From positions 62,001-126,000 of the forward strand of contig JADGDO010000005.1 in assembly GCA_016744855.1 (NCBI GenBank): DNA of 64,000 nt, written 5' to 3'. The position numbers were made by a program, and so were the translations under genes. The notes below the pieces were generated by a model. That model was not told where the DNA came from. It saw only the letters and a program-made list of their open reading frames with translations, and ran no database searches. Positions 1 to 8,381 of this stretch are shown here, piece by piece. Numbering within the stretch: position 1 is the stretch's first letter; every line of letters begins with the position of its first letter. Origin of the DNA: Candidatus Fermentibacteraceae bacterium. Lineage in GTDB: Bacteria > Fermentibacterota > Fermentibacteria > Fermentibacterales > JCC-6.

Positions 1-2
1 CT

Positions 3-551
3 CGCAGTGCCGATGAGGGAACTTCTGTATTCAGCGGTATGGAAGGCAAAAAAATTACCGGGGAAAGCTTTACCTTGTCTTCGTCTCTTTTCGGCGGTAG
101 ACCCGGAAACCCTTTCAATGGAGAAGGTCTTCCAGCTGAAGATGTGATGTGGTTTGATAAAGGTGTTTTGAAGAATCTCTCATGTGATCGATTCACCGCA
201 CAGAAAACCGGTAGATCACCTTTTTTCATTCCCAACACTATTGATATGGATGGTGGTGAAGGGTCAATAGAAGACCTTATAAGAGGCGTGGACAGAGGAA
301 TTCTTATCAGAAGGTTCTGGTACATAAGATTTGTAGATCAGAAAACAATGAAGCTTACCGGTATGACCCGAGATGGAGTATTTCTGGTTGAAAATGGGAA
401 AATAGTGAAGCCACTTAAGGACTTCCGCTGGAACTGGAGACCGCTTACACTCTTCTCAAACATACTTAACATTGGTGCACAGCAACGAAAAGGTGGAGGA
501 TTGATACCACCTGTCGTTATTGATAAGCAACACTACCCGTTTACTGATTAG
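3..551 (+). CDS. TldD/PmbA family protein, C-terminal part (5' truncated by window)
   Basis: The reading frame is open from the window edge, so the N-terminus lies outside. The visible ~180 residues match the C-terminal domain of the TldD/PmbA modulator family: a glycine-rich PGNPFNGEGLP stretch, an AQKTGRSP segment, then RFWYIRFVDQKTMKLTGMTR followed by an ENGKI segment. TldD/TldE proteins form a metalloprotease complex that degrades unfolded peptides or processes modified peptides; whether this copy is the TldD or the PmbA type cannot be told without the N-terminal metal motif. It ends 11 bases before the next gene and is probably co-transcribed with it. The first in-frame ATG visible (39) is internal to the domain and is not a credible start. 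Confidence 0.85.
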   Translation, partial: RSADEGTSVFSGMEGKKITGESFTLSSSLFGGRPGNPFNGEGLPAEDVMWFDKGVLKNLSCDRFTAQKTGRSPFFIPNTIDMDGGEGSIEDLIRGVDRGILIRRFWYIRFVDQKTMKLTGMTRDGVFLVENGKIVKPLKDFRWNWRPLTLFSNILNIGAQQRKGGGLIPPVVIDKQHYPFTD

Positions 552-562
552 AAGGGAGAACG

Positions 563-940
563 ATGGGTTACTTGGCGCTGAGCATTGGAGGGCTGTTTTT
601 TGTAGCCTTTCTTGTTGTAATACTTGATTCTTTCTTTCTGCATATAGGAGCGAAACTGGCTGGAGTTAACAGAGCTTCATTCGGAAAAGCGGTAAAGGCA
701 TCCATTGCCTGCGCTCTTTCAACACTTCTTCTGGCCATCCTGTTCTCATGGATTCCCATTGCAGGAACAGCTGCCGGTTTCCTGATTGGTCTGGGACTGA
801 CAATTCTGGTGCTTCAGGCGTCCTACTCTACTTCTTTCGGTAAAGCCTTTCTGCTCTGGATCTTCAATGTTGTAGCTCAGATTATTGCAGTTGTTCTGGG
901 TGCAGTTCTTTTCTCCAGTGTGCTTGCGTTCTTCAGCTGA
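563..940 (+). CDS. Small integral membrane protein of unknown function
   Basis: A 125-residue, strongly hydrophobic protein with about four predicted membrane segments (roughly residues 5-27, 45-65, 67-85 and 95-123). I do not recognise a family. It starts at an ATG with the purine-rich GAAGGGAGAACG just upstream and follows the TldD/PmbA-family gene by 11 bases, so the two are probably one transcript, ended by the hairpin at 951-983. No catalytic or binding motifs are visible. Confidence 0.7.
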   Translation: MGYLALSIGGLFFVAFLVVILDSFFLHIGAKLAGVNRASFGKAVKASIACALSTLLLAILFSWIPIAGTAAGFLIGLGLTILVLQASYSTSFGKAFLLWIFNVVAQIIAVVLGAVLFSSVLAFFS

Positions 941-950
941 ACCTAAAAAA

Positions 951-983
951 GGTGTGATGCTTCTGTTTGTGAAGCATCGCACC
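951..983. terminator. Bidirectional intrinsic terminator between convergent genes
   Basis: A 13-base stem (GGTGTGATGCTTC at 951-963, GAAGCATCGCACC at 971-983, one G-U type pair) encloses a 7-base loop. An A6 run lies directly to the left, giving a T run after the hairpin on the minus strand; to the right is a pyrimidine tract. It sits between the plus-strand membrane protein and the minus-strand exporter and should serve both. Confidence 0.85.
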
Positions 984-1008
984 TTCTCTCAAAATGCCAT
1001 ATGAAAGA

Positions 1009-3492
1009 CTAATCTCTAGTTTTACAGGGACACCTGTTCAGATTTTCCAGCAATTGCAGCAGAGCTGGAAGAAAGATCAGAGCGCTGAGCAGAGTTGAGG
1101 CAATGCCCAATACGGATATATAACCTATTGATCTTAAACCCGGATGCGAACTCAGAAGAGAACCTGAAAAACCTATCATTGTTGTTACAGAAGCCATTGC
1201 AACATGTTTTCCCGTTGTAGACAACACCTGTCTGATTGATCCAGGGCCAAGCTCAATGTATCGGTGTACAATATGAACACCAGCATCATTTCCAATTCCC
1301 AGTAGAACTGGTAGAACAATCATATTGTAAAAGTTAAGTTTGACACCGGTGGCCTGCATAAGAAGGAAAGTCCACAGCATACCGACAATCAACGGTGTCA
1401 ATGCCAGCAATGTCAGGTACATGTTTTTGAAATTGAGATACATTAGAAGCAGGACAAGAATAAATGTTGCAGAAATTATCCAGGAACTTTCCTTCTGTAG
1501 TAAACGCAGCATCTCTGCAGCGACGAGGGATGTGGAAGCAGCATAATATGTTGAACCATTCTCTAGCTCAATTTTACCTATTGATTTACTAAATGCTATT
1601 GAGTTTCGTCCGTCTGAGAGTCCCTGTTCGGGAAAAATCAGGATAAATGAGCCGAGGGACCCGTCTTTTGAGGTATACATGCCGGTTAGGTATTCGGGTA
1701 CATCAGAGAGTTGAATCGCTTGTGTCGTCTGGGCTGCTTGCCTCAGTCTCTGAACATCCTCCGTGTTGGCAATTCTGAAAAAAGGTCCATCCAACAGTTC
1801 TCGGATTTCCGCTAGATACCCAAGGCGTCTGGCCTGATCGACAGGGTTCGAAGGAAGTCTCTCCTGGAGAGCTTCAACAGCAAGAATTGTTGTATCGCTT
1901 TCAACTCTTCCCCTTAGGTTGGTCAGGAGGGGTTCGGTATCTTCATTCTCGTCTAGCAGAATAAATGCAGGGTTTCTGTAGTTCGATGTAGGATAAACGC
2001 GGCTGATTATTCGGTGTCTACTTTCATACTCCTCAAAAACCGGTTCGAGGGTATCAAAGTCATATTCAAAAGCAATACCGGGCGATAGAAAAAGAGCAAC
2101 TGTAACCGTGAGAAGACCTATCACAACAGTGGTCCCAGCCCCGCTAAAAGGCTTTTTCTCTATACTCTTTTGATGAGGAACTGAGGGCTTCAGTGAGAGA
2201 AGTGATGTTTTTTCAAACACAGCGAGAAGTGCAGGGAGGACAAACAGCATTGAAATCAAACCGAATATTATCCCTGTGGTCGCTATGAAGCCAAACTCGG
2301 AAAAACCTTTAAAATCAGCAAAGATGAGAACAAAAAGTGAAATGGCAGTTGTAAACCCTGCAATTGTTATAGCCTGACCCGAACTCTGAAAAGTTGTTAC
2401 AACAGATTCTTCAACAGACCCGCCTTCTGTTCGTTCCTCTGAATATCTTGCATAGAAGTGAATTCCATAATCTATGCTGAGACCAAACAAAATAAGACCA
2501 AGAATTGATGTCATTATGTTTAATGAGCCATATACCAGCTGAGCTAGACCAAAGGTCCAGAGAAGAGAAAGTATCAGAGGGATTCCTATCAGAGAGGCAA
2601 TAACTGGTATTCTGGTTATCAGTGTCAGAATTGTTCGAAAGTCGTTCTTCTTCTCTGCCTTGGCATAGTATGCTTTCACGAAAAAGTAGCCCGTTACCAG
2701 CAGAAGGATTACCACTACTCCAAGACCGAATGAGCTGGTTACTTCATTGGTTACAGTGTTTATCTCCACCATCTGCCGCTGCATTCGACCCCCCAGTACA
2801 ATTTCCATATCTGACTGGTAAAGGGTTGGATTGATAATTGTGGAAACAGAATCCAGCATGTTAAAAGCTTCTTCAATGTATCCGACGTTGGTCTGAGAAT
2901 TCGCAGGGTAGAATCGGAGAACCATCGTAAGACTGTCATCAGATATGGGATATTCCTTAACATCAATGTTTTCAAAGAAAGAACTTGTGTTAATGGCTAA
3001 ATCAGACTCGGAGGATCGCATCAAGTGCTCAAGTGATGTCATTTCAACCAGGAATTCGATAAGACCGGTCAGCTCTGAATCAGTAGCAAAGTAGAGTGCA
3101 TTACTTTCCATGAAGGAAGTGTCTCTTCGATAGTCCACTCTTGTGAAGTACGGTTCACCACCGGGTTGAACCTGCTCGAGAACCATCGGAATCAGATCTT
3201 CAGCAAATCGGCGATTCTCTTCGAAAGATGAGCTGGTTATAGCAACTGCTGCTGAGGTTTCTCCTCCTACTGTGGCGCGGAGCTCATGCATGGCTTGAAC
3301 TGTAGGATTATTTTCCGGTAGCAGGCTGGATATATCTGTATCAATTGATAGGTTTCTGCTGCTTAAAAAACCAAGTATTCCGAACAATACACCCATTGCT
3401 ATTATCAGCATTGGTTTTCTAACTGTAAACACAATAAGTGGTTTCAAAACACCAAAAAGAAGATCAACCGGAGAACGCTCTGATCTCTTCAT
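1009..3492 (-). CDS. RND superfamily (MMPL/HpnN-like) exporter
   Basis: An 827-residue inner-membrane transporter with the duplicated RND layout: one N-terminal membrane helix (about residues 29-47), a large periplasmic loop, a membrane block (about 255-425), a second periplasmic loop and a second block (about 690-815). Each block has the family's polar signature in TM4: LSIDYGIHFYARYSEE near residue 339 and GIGNDAGVHIVHRY near residue 736, the charged residues that couple to the proton gradient. This architecture is shared by MMPL, HpnN (hopanoid) and other lipid-like substrate exporters. No periplasmic adaptor or outer-membrane channel gene is adjacent, so the substrate is unknown. It stands alone between two terminator or operon boundaries. 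Confidence 0.85.
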   Translation of the reverse strand: MKRSERSPVDLLFGVLKPLIVFTVRKPMLIIAMGVLFGILGFLSSRNLSIDTDISSLLPENNPTVQAMHELRATVGGETSAAVAITSSSFEENRRFAEDLIPMVLEQVQPGGEPYFTRVDYRRDTSFMESNALYFATDSELTGLIEFLVEMTSLEHLMRSSESDLAINTSSFFENIDVKEYPISDDSLTMVLRFYPANSQTNVGYIEEAFNMLDSVSTIINPTLYQSDMEIVLGGRMQRQMVEINTVTNEVTSSFGLGVVVILLLVTGYFFVKAYYAKAEKKNDFRTILTLITRIPVIASLIGIPLILSLLWTFGLAQLVYGSLNIMTSILGLILFGLSIDYGIHFYARYSEERTEGGSVEESVVTTFQSSGQAITIAGFTTAISLFVLIFADFKGFSEFGFIATTGIIFGLISMLFVLPALLAVFEKTSLLSLKPSVPHQKSIEKKPFSGAGTTVVIGLLTVTVALFLSPGIAFEYDFDTLEPVFEEYESRHRIISRVYPTSNYRNPAFILLDENEDTEPLLTNLRGRVESDTTILAVEALQERLPSNPVDQARRLGYLAEIRELLDGPFFRIANTEDVQRLRQAAQTTQAIQLSDVPEYLTGMYTSKDGSLGSFILIFPEQGLSDGRNSIAFSKSIGKIELENGSTYYAASTSLVAAEMLRLLQKESSWIISATFILVLLLMYLNFKNMYLTLLALTPLIVGMLWTFLLMQATGVKLNFYNMIVLPVLLGIGNDAGVHIVHRYIELGPGSIRQVLSTTGKHVAMASVTTMIGFSGSLLSSHPGLRSIGYISVLGIASTLLSALIFLPALLQLLENLNRCPCKTRD

Positions 3493-3649
3493 GGTCTTGA
3501 TACCGTAGTAGAATTACAAAAATTTGGAAAATACAATAAAATGCAACAACTCAAGCTACCGATTGCTTTACCCCCGGGGAAGATTGTATTCCTTTTAGAC
3601 ACAGGCTGGAATATTGTGATGGATTGGCTAAAGAACAAACCTTGTGCTG

Positions 3650-4417
3650 TTACCACTCAAATCGCATGCCGAAGCAAGTTTCACCGCTTAGAGGTCTTAT
3701 CGGCTGCGTGTCCCGAAGGTAGTGCCTGAAGAAGATTGTAATGTCACCCACATCTGAGTGGTGCCTGCCGTAGATCTCCCCGAAATGCCTGCTGCTGGAG
3801 CCTCCATCTAGGTGGAAATAGAGATCCGAGTGCAAGATGGTTCCGTATACCATTTCCCGCGCTGACAAAAGTGCGTAGTTAACAGTTCCATGTAACGACC
3901 AGTCGAAAATGTGACCCTTCTGGAAAGTTGCATTTGAGGGTCTGTAGAATCCGATGTTTGCCTGATATTCGGGGACTGAGCCTGCAGGCAGAAAAACAGA
4001 GTGTTCTTCCATTCTGACATCAACATTGTTTGCAATGCCCAGTTTCAGGTTATTCATGTACTGACCGCTGGTATCCGCCATGTCAATGTTGTGAAAACAC
4101 TCGTGATCTGTGAACAGAGAAAAAAGCATGTTCTTGTAGTCCACACCAAAGAAGCCCCTTATGTTCCAGTGACCACCGTAAACATTGAAGGCGATATCTG
4201 ATTCTTTGCTGCTGGTACCCATGTAGGTATCCATTGCCAGACCCACTCCAAAGGTAACAGGACCATACTTCACCAGAGTGACCTGATCATTGATTTTTGT
4301 GTAGATGAATTGATCTTCATCCGGCTGAAAGAACATCCTTGGTTCAAGGAAGCCGTCATTGCTTCCCGGGAAAGAGAGATTCCAGCCGGATGTAAGAGCT
4401 AGCAGAAGGAGTAGCAT
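3650..4417 (-). CDS. Predicted outer-membrane beta-barrel protein, unknown function
   Basis: A 255-residue protein with a short hydrophobic N-terminus (MLLLLLALTSG, a probable signal peptide), alternating aromatic/polar stretches and the C-terminal end FGMRFEW, a terminal aromatic as expected for a Bam-assembled outer-membrane strand. I do not recognise the family. Its ATG lies 3 bases after the stop of the upstream thioredoxin-fold gene, so it is the last gene of the trx operon and translationally coupled to it. The coupling to disulfide chemistry is notable because its few cysteines do not form a CXXC motif. Confidence 0.6.
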   Translation of the reverse strand: MLLLLLALTSGWNLSFPGSNDGFLEPRMFFQPDEDQFIYTKINDQVTLVKYGPVTFGVGLAMDTYMGTSSKESDIAFNVYGGHWNIRGFFGVDYKNMLFSLFTDHECFHNIDMADTSGQYMNNLKLGIANNVDVRMEEHSVFLPAGSVPEYQANIGFYRPSNATFQKGHIFDWSLHGTVNYALLSAREMVYGTILHSDLYFHLDGGSSSRHFGEIYGRHHSDVGDITIFFRHYLRDTQPIRPLSGETCFGMRFEW

Positions 4418-4420
4418 CTT

Positions 4421-5029
4421 TTAACTCTCTGCTTGCATGTGTTTTTTCAGTCCTTCGACCAGGTAGGATTCAGGCTGTGCACCTTCGACAGCATAAGTTT
4501 CATTTATCACAGTTCTGGGAACACCCTGAACCTGATACTTAACTGAGAGTTCCTGGAATTCGTTTGCTTCTATTGCTTCTGCAACAACCCTGTCTGAGTA
4601 GGCTGCCATTCTGTGTGCAAGAACTACTGAGGGAGGGCAATGGGGGCAGGTTGGAGTGACAAACACTCTGATGTGAAGATCTTCCTGGAGGTTGTCCAGA
4701 AAAGATATGGTTTCCTCTGAGAGTGTGTTCTCGCTCCTGCCGCAGTCAATAATTCCTGTAAGCAGACTACTGAATTCATATCCTGAAGGAATACCTCTGA
4801 AGAGAACTCTTCCCGTGTCTCCAATGCTTAACGAAGGAAGCAAAGCACTTTCCTTTTTGGATTCTACAACATCTACTGAAAGCCGTGGGGAAAGCTCACT
4901 GAGTTCCGAGAGTATTGCTTCAGTTTCACATTCGCCCGGAGCTTTTGTGAGAGTCACAGTTACATCATCGGTCATCAGATCAAAGTGACCCTTGATTGCT
5001 GTTCTGTCTTCTTCTGACAGTAATGGCAT
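4421..5029 (-). CDS. Glutaredoxin-like protein (PDO/AhpF N-domain type, two thioredoxin folds)
   Basis: A 202-residue protein resembling protein disulfide oxidoreductases and the N-terminal domain of AhpF, which have two tandem thioredoxin folds. The C-terminal fold has the active site CPHC (about residues 127-130) in the context FVTPTCPHCP and the cis-proline region VQGVPRTVI. The N-terminal fold (about 1-110) keeps the general pattern but has no CXXC, as in AhpF. It is encoded just after trxB in the same operon and is probably reduced by that enzyme. Likely cytoplasmic, as no signal peptide is visible. Confidence 0.85.
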   Translation of the reverse strand: MPLLSEEDRTAIKGHFDLMTDDVTVTLTKAPGECETEAILSELSELSPRLSVDVVESKKESALLPSLSIGDTGRVLFRGIPSGYEFSSLLTGIIDCGRSENTLSEETISFLDNLQEDLHIRVFVTPTCPHCPPSVVLAHRMAAYSDRVVAEAIEANEFQELSVKYQVQGVPRTVINETYAVEGAQPESYLVEGLKKHMQAES

Positions 5030-5045
5030 TGTATACCTTCCTTAT

Positions 5046-6011
5046 CTATTCTTCATTCTGAATCAGATCAAACACAGCTGCCGAGGCTCTTGCCCCTTCA
5101 GATACTGCTGTTACGACCTGTCTGAATCCGTTATTTGTTACATCTCCTGCTGCAAAAACCCTTGGATTTGAAGTTCCAACTATGTTTCTTGTAAGAACTG
5201 CTTTTTTCTTATCCAGCTCAACCAGAGATACAAAGGGTTCCGTCGCAGGTATTGTACCTACATACAAAAAGACACCGTCAGTGTCTATGTGTTTTTTACC
5301 CTCTGGAGTGTCCAAAACTACACCAGTGACACCCATATCATCTCCGACAACTTCAGCCAGATGTGAGTTCCAGTAGGTTGCAACCTTCTTATGTTCTATT
5401 AGTTTTGTGGCAAGAAAAGGTTCCGCTCGAAGCTTATCTCTTCTGTGCACAAGGCCCAGCTCGGAAACCACGTGGGTTAGATGCAGGGCTTCCTTTACAG
5501 CACTGTCCCCACCTCCGACTACAATAGCCCTTTTGTTTTTGAAAAAAGGTGCATCACATGTTGCACAGAAGCTTACGCCTCGACCGTAGTACTTGCTTTC
5601 ACCGGGTACCCCGAGCGTTGCAGGGGCAGCACCTGTGGCAATTATCAGATAATCGGTAGTGTATTCAGCCGAATCTGTTTTTACAAGTATCTTGTCATTT
5701 TTCTCCACGGCAGTTTCAACAGTTTCCATATGGAAAACTGCACCGGCCTGGAGTGCCTGTTTTTTCATTGCATCGGTAAGATCTGATCCCGCTATCAGAG
5801 AAAAACCCGGATAGTTTTCTATTTCCGCAGTAAGAGCTGCCTGCCCACCCGGTTTCCAGCTCTCAAGAACAACATGTTTTATACCGTATCTTGCAGCATA
5901 CAAAGCTGCTGAAAGGGCGGCGGGGCCGCCACCGGCTATTACCAGTTGGTAAGAGTCTTCGCCTTTTTTGACCCCGCTATCTACCAATCCTACACTAACA
6001 TTGAAACTCAT
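5046..6011 (-). CDS. trxB: Thioredoxin reductase
   Basis: A 321-residue FAD/NADPH flavoprotein. Visible in order: an N-terminal FAD-binding GGGPAALSAALYAARYG, the redox-active CATC in the FCATCDAPFF context, a second Rossmann motif VVGGGDSAVKEA for NADPH, and the C-terminal FAD motif VFAAGDVTNNGFRQVVTAVSEG. This is the low-molecular-weight TrxB type. It follows trxA with no gap (stop at 6012, ATG at 6011), so the pair is coupled. It should reduce the adjacent thioredoxin and perhaps the glutaredoxin-like protein downstream. Confidence 0.95.
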   Translation of the reverse strand: MSFNVSVGLVDSGVKKGEDSYQLVIAGGGPAALSAALYAARYGIKHVVLESWKPGGQAALTAEIENYPGFSLIAGSDLTDAMKKQALQAGAVFHMETVETAVEKNDKILVKTDSAEYTTDYLIIATGAAPATLGVPGESKYYGRGVSFCATCDAPFFKNKRAIVVGGGDSAVKEALHLTHVVSELGLVHRRDKLRAEPFLATKLIEHKKVATYWNSHLAEVVGDDMGVTGVVLDTPEGKKHIDTDGVFLYVGTIPATEPFVSLVELDKKKAVLTRNIVGTSNPRVFAAGDVTNNGFRQVVTAVSEGARASAAVFDLIQNEE

Positions 6012-6338
6012 TTATAGAGTTCCAACAGCGAGAGCTTCAAGATCGCGCTTGAGAGAAGCTTTATCTTTGAAACCGACCATTCTGTCTATCTCTTTGCCAC
6101 CGTGGAAGATGATCATTGTTGGAACGCCTCTTACGCCAAACTGATTAGCTGCAGCAGGGTCTTTATCGATATCGACTGTGAGGATGTTAATCTTATCACT
6201 AAGCTCTGTTGTAAGCTTTGTAAGTACAGGGTGAAGCATTTTGCATGGTCCGCACCACTCGGCGCTGAAATCGATGAGAGTAAGCTTATCTGTGGCTTTT
6301 GTTTCCTCGGCTATTGTGTTTCCTGGTATAAGTCTCAT
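6012..6338 (-). CDS. trxA: Thioredoxin
   Basis: A 108-residue cytoplasmic thioredoxin with the canonical WCGPC active site at residues 28-32, the buried aspartate before it (LIDFSAEW), and the cis-proline motif VRGVPTMIIF. It is the first gene of a four-gene operon trxA-trxB-PDO-like-OMP. A plausible sigma70-type promoter lies 48-76 bases upstream. Length is typical of the family. Confidence 0.95.
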   Translation of the reverse strand: MRLIPGNTIAEETKATDKLTLIDFSAEWCGPCKMLHPVLTKLTTELSDKINILTVDIDKDPAAANQFGVRGVPTMIIFHGGKEIDRMVGFKDKASLKRDLEALAVGTL

Positions 6339-6385
6339 TAGAGGTACCTTTCTTTTTGAGTTGATAGTTTCTGTTTCAACACTGT

Positions 6386-6414
6386 AGCATATTGAATGCC
6401 TGTTCTATGGACAA
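6386..6414 (-). promoter_or_regulatory. Predicted promoter of the trx operon
   Basis: On the minus strand TTGTCC (6414-6409) is followed after 17 bases by TATGCT (6391-6386), a reasonable sigma70-like -35/-10 pair placed about 40 bases before the trxA start after allowing for the transcription start. Motif reading by eye only. Confidence 0.45.
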
Positions 6415-6548
6415 GCAGGATATATAAATAGAGACTCTATTTTTGTACGGTGTGTCAATTCGATCTCGAGGCTGGGCCTTTGTATTCTCTTCTTTGTTGT
6501 GTATTATGGCCGTTGCTGTGATAAACATCAGCAGAAAAGGAGGAGGAT

Positions 6549-6962
6549 ATGAAAGCAGTATTGATAGTAGCGTTTGCTGTAAGTACTATGATGGCGTTTG
6601 GTGTTCCCGGCGTTCCAGATGTACCTGATGTTCCAGATACCGATATTCCGGATTTTGAAATCCCTGGAATGGGACTTCTGGATGACATACAACTCAAGCT
6701 CGATGGACTCGTTCTTCAGGCAGACGAGTTAGGTGATTTGATTCCGGAACTTGCTGTTCTTGATGAACTTTCTCTAAAACTTGAGGAACTTCGAGATACA
6801 GATCCTGAAATTGAGATGCTTCAGGCAGAGATAGATACATTCAGGAATGATTTGGTCTCAGCAAGAGAAGAAATACAGACTATTTCTGACGACCTGCAGG
6901 CTGAAGTCGGTACATTACAGGCGACTGTTGATGAATTCAAAGATGGTTTACCAATTCAGTAG
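6549..6962 (+). CDS. Small secreted VPD-repeat coiled-coil protein
   Basis: A 137-residue protein starting at an ATG behind a strong AAGGAGGAGGAT ribosome site. Residues 1-18 form a signal peptide. Residues 19-40 are a proline/aspartate-rich repeat (VPGVPDVPDVPD, then DIPDFEIPG). Residues 45-130 have a heptad-like leucine/isoleucine pattern with many acidic residues, predicted to be a long coiled coil. The protein is highly acidic and has no cysteine. The gene is single, with its own terminator at 6977-7008. I do not recognise a family; a periplasmic or surface structural/adaptor role is a guess. Confidence 0.7.
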   Translation: MKAVLIVAFAVSTMMAFGVPGVPDVPDVPDTDIPDFEIPGMGLLDDIQLKLDGLVLQADELGDLIPELAVLDELSLKLEELRDTDPEIEMLQAEIDTFRNDLVSAREEIQTISDDLQAEVGTLQATVDEFKDGLPIQ

Positions 6963-6976
6963 AAAACAAGTACTTA

Positions 6977-7008
6977 AGGAGCCGGGTGTTTACCCGGCTC
7001 CTTTTTTT
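6977..7008 (+). terminator. Intrinsic terminator of the VPD-repeat gene
   Basis: Perfect 11-base stem AGGAGCCGGGT (6977-6987) with ACCCGGCTCCT (6992-7002), a 4-base loop and a following T6 run. It lies 15 bases after the stop codon at 6962. Confidence 0.95.
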
Positions 7009-7025
7009 GTAATTTTTTGTAATTC

Positions 7026-8381
7026 TCAGTAAGCTCCTGAACCTTCGATAACAACAGAGGGAGTAAGCATCAGAATTGCCAGATCCATCCAGATAGACCA
7101 GTTGTCAACATAATAGAGATCCAGTTTGACCATCTCATCGAATCCCAGATTGCTTCTCCCTGATATTTGCCAAACGCCTGTGACTCCCGGGATCGTATGA
7201 AGCCTTTTAAAGTCTCGTCTGCTGTATTCTTCTACCTCTTCGGGGAGTGGAGGACGAGGACCGACTAAGCTCATCTTGCCAGATAGCACATTGAAAAGTT
7301 GTGGTAACTCATCTATTGACCAGCGTCTGATAACTCTACCTGCTCCAGTCAGCCTGGGATCATTTTTTATCTTAAACAAGGGTCCCTTTGACTCATTTTT
7401 GTGGGCAAGAGCAGCTTTTTCCCTGTGCGCTCCGACATGCATGGAACGAAATTTAAGCATTTTAAAGGGTTTGTTTCTTTTGCCAAGCCTTGTTTGTTTA
7501 TAAAAAACAGGGAAGCCGGAATTTACAACAATAGCAATTGCTGTGAAGAGGAAAACTGGAGCCAAAAAAACAATAAATATTGAAGAGAGAATAATATCCA
7601 AAGCTCTTTTTAGCACGAGTCCCCAGCCGGAGAGTGGTGCCGGTACGGATTCAATTAGGGTTGTTCCTCCCATGTGAGCCACTCTTGCTGTAAGACTGAC
7701 AAGAGAGAAAACATCAGCCTGTATTTTATAGTGAACACCGAGTTTTTCACAAACAAGAATAACTGCTGATAGTTTTTCTGAAGGAAGCGAGTGGTCAGCA
7801 ATAACCAGCTCATCGATGGCTTCATCCTTAATCATTGCAGAAATTTCTTCCTCGGGTGTTATCGGATCAAGATAGTTAACAATTTTGTAATTCACCTGAG
7901 CTCTGTTTTCCATGAAACTGCCCAGCTGGTGAGCCTGGTCAGAGTAACCGAGAATAAGAACCCTGGAAGGAGATCCGGTTATGCTTCTGAGTCTTCTAAA
8001 CTGAGAGTGCCATAAACTGATTAGTAAAGCAGAAGCCGGGAAAGAAAAGAAAAGAACAAATCTCGAAAAGAAGAGTTGCCTTGTAATAAAAGTTGTTGCC
8101 AGGGTGAAGAGCACAGCCATCAAAGCCCCGCGAATTATTCCGGCAATTTCTTCAATCATGCCGAGACCGAACTCGCGTTTGTAAACTTCGAAAACGGCCA
8201 TGAAAGCCACCTGAACCGAGCCTAGAACCAGCCCAGTTAAGAAGTAATGATAGATTGAAAGTCTGAAATCAGAACCCATTACATCAGCTAGAAGTGAGTG
8301 CCGTACCCAGAACCCGCCCATAAAGATGATAGAGATAAGAACAATATCGGACAACGGAAGAAGCAAGTTCATTTTTTTCAT
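7026..8381 (-). CDS. Polyprenyl glycosylphosphotransferase (WcaJ/WbaP-type sugar transferase)
   Basis: A 451-residue inner-membrane enzyme that starts a lipid-linked glycan by moving a sugar phosphate from a nucleotide sugar to undecaprenyl phosphate. The N-terminal half has about four membrane helices and a CoA-binding-like Rossmann region (RVLILGYSDQAHQLG near residue 143). The C-terminal catalytic domain begins after the re-entrant helix (about 260-285) and shows the family motifs KFRSMHVGA, WSIDELPQLFNVLSG, MSLVGPRPPLP and PGVTGVWQISGRS. The downstream end meets the terminator of the convergent gene. It overlaps the upstream glycosyltransferase by 4 bases, so both act in exopolysaccharide or O-antigen assembly. 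Confidence 0.93.
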   Translation of the reverse strand: MKKMNLLLPLSDIVLISIIFMGGFWVRHSLLADVMGSDFRLSIYHYFLTGLVLGSVQVAFMAVFEVYKREFGLGMIEEIAGIIRGALMAVLFTLATTFITRQLFFSRFVLFFSFPASALLISLWHSQFRRLRSITGSPSRVLILGYSDQAHQLGSFMENRAQVNYKIVNYLDPITPEEEISAMIKDEAIDELVIADHSLPSEKLSAVILVCEKLGVHYKIQADVFSLVSLTARVAHMGGTTLIESVPAPLSGWGLVLKRALDIILSSIFIVFLAPVFLFTAIAIVVNSGFPVFYKQTRLGKRNKPFKMLKFRSMHVGAHREKAALAHKNESKGPLFKIKNDPRLTGAGRVIRRWSIDELPQLFNVLSGKMSLVGPRPPLPEEVEEYSRRDFKRLHTIPGVTGVWQISGRSNLGFDEMVKLDLYYVDNWSIWMDLAILMLTPSVVIEGSGAY

